Positions 63,820 to 64,000 of a stretch of DNA of 64,000 bases are shown in pieces. Position 1 is the stretch's first letter. Each line of letters begins with the position of its first letter. Source of the DNA: Rhizobiales bacterium GAS188 (GTDB taxonomy: Bacteria; Pseudomonadota; Alphaproteobacteria; Rhizobiales; Beijerinckiaceae); contig FNSS01000002.1 in the NCBI GenBank assembly GCA_900104855.1, positions 486,454 through 550,453 of the forward strand. Reading direction: 5' to 3'. The translations under genes were made by a program, and so were the position numbers. The notes beneath the pieces were generated by a model. The model did not search any database. It was not told the DNA's origin and saw nothing but the letters and a program-made list of their open reading frames with translations.

Positions 63820-64000
63820 AGGCTCCTCCTTCAAGTGCGATGATGTCGTGGCAATACCGGTGGGAGGCAGCTTGTCAACTCGCCGTCAACGATCGACGTG
63901 CTACATGTTAAGCATGAGAATGGCTTAGGACGGAACAAAATTGCGTCTCGCGCGTCCGCATTGAGCGGGTATCGAGCCTCGGTTGGGGCTCTTGCGTGTC

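Overview
The window is high-GC DNA typical of an alphaproteobacterium of the Rhizobiales (Hyphomicrobiales). The organism guess rests on a PhyR general-stress regulator at the right end, PhyR/EcfG-type promoter matches, long rhizobial-type GlgE and TreS-maltokinase proteins, and many small rhizobial proteins (DUF2934, PHA-system and YflT-like families). No genus can be named from the sequence alone.

Layout. (1) 1-20 kb is an accessory region. It opens with the cut end of a plasmid-type DNA methylase/helicase, followed by many very small genes, dispersed repeats, repeated intrinsic terminators, a tRNA-Met 3' fragment, two IS6-family elements, IS66 and IS630 remnants, and a duplicated small-gene module (2.6-3.8 kb and 11.9-13.5 kb). 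From 15 to 19.3 kb it becomes a gene graveyard holding pieces of DUF1501, Hsp20, EcsC, ScpB, DNA ligase and LivF genes. (2) 20.3-32.2 kb (minus strand) is a glycogen/trehalose operon: glgE, treS-maltokinase, glgB and a decayed glgX, joined by 4-bp start/stop overlaps. glgE is split by a complete 2.6-kb IS91-family element next to a CTTG tetranucleotide. (3) 33.2-40.6 kb (plus strand) is a second operon, glgX-treZ-treY, again with ATGA overlaps, preceded by the 3' scrap of a GH15 gene. (4) 40.7-51 kb is another mobile zone: IS5 and integrase remnants, an Flp pilin gene, adjacent IS630 and IS5 elements, a frameshifted XRE regulator, an ISL3-derived MITE, and a Tn3-family unit with a frameshifted tnpA and no resolvase. 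(5) 51-64 kb holds an intact GH15 glucoamylase-like gene, regulator fragments, two YflT-like glycine-zipper stress proteins, divergent stress promoters, an ISL3 remnant, a decayed ABC substrate-binding gene, a second IS91 copy with a frameshifted transposase, a pcaB fragment and phyR.

How the genes work together. treZ/treY (trehalose from maltodextrin), treS-maltokinase/glgE (trehalose to maltose-1-phosphate to glucan), glgB (branching), glgX (debranching) and GH15 cover alpha-glucan and trehalose turnover. Seven sites match GGAAC-N16/17-CGTT, where about one is expected by chance; several sit just upstream of tiny or secreted-protein genes and fit PhyR/EcfG control. The scraps of glgX after glgB and of GH15 before glgX suggest that the two operons were once one cluster that was later broken up. 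The strongest observations are the glgE interruption, the stress-promoter set, the duplicated small-protein module and the dispersed hairpin/terminator repeats.
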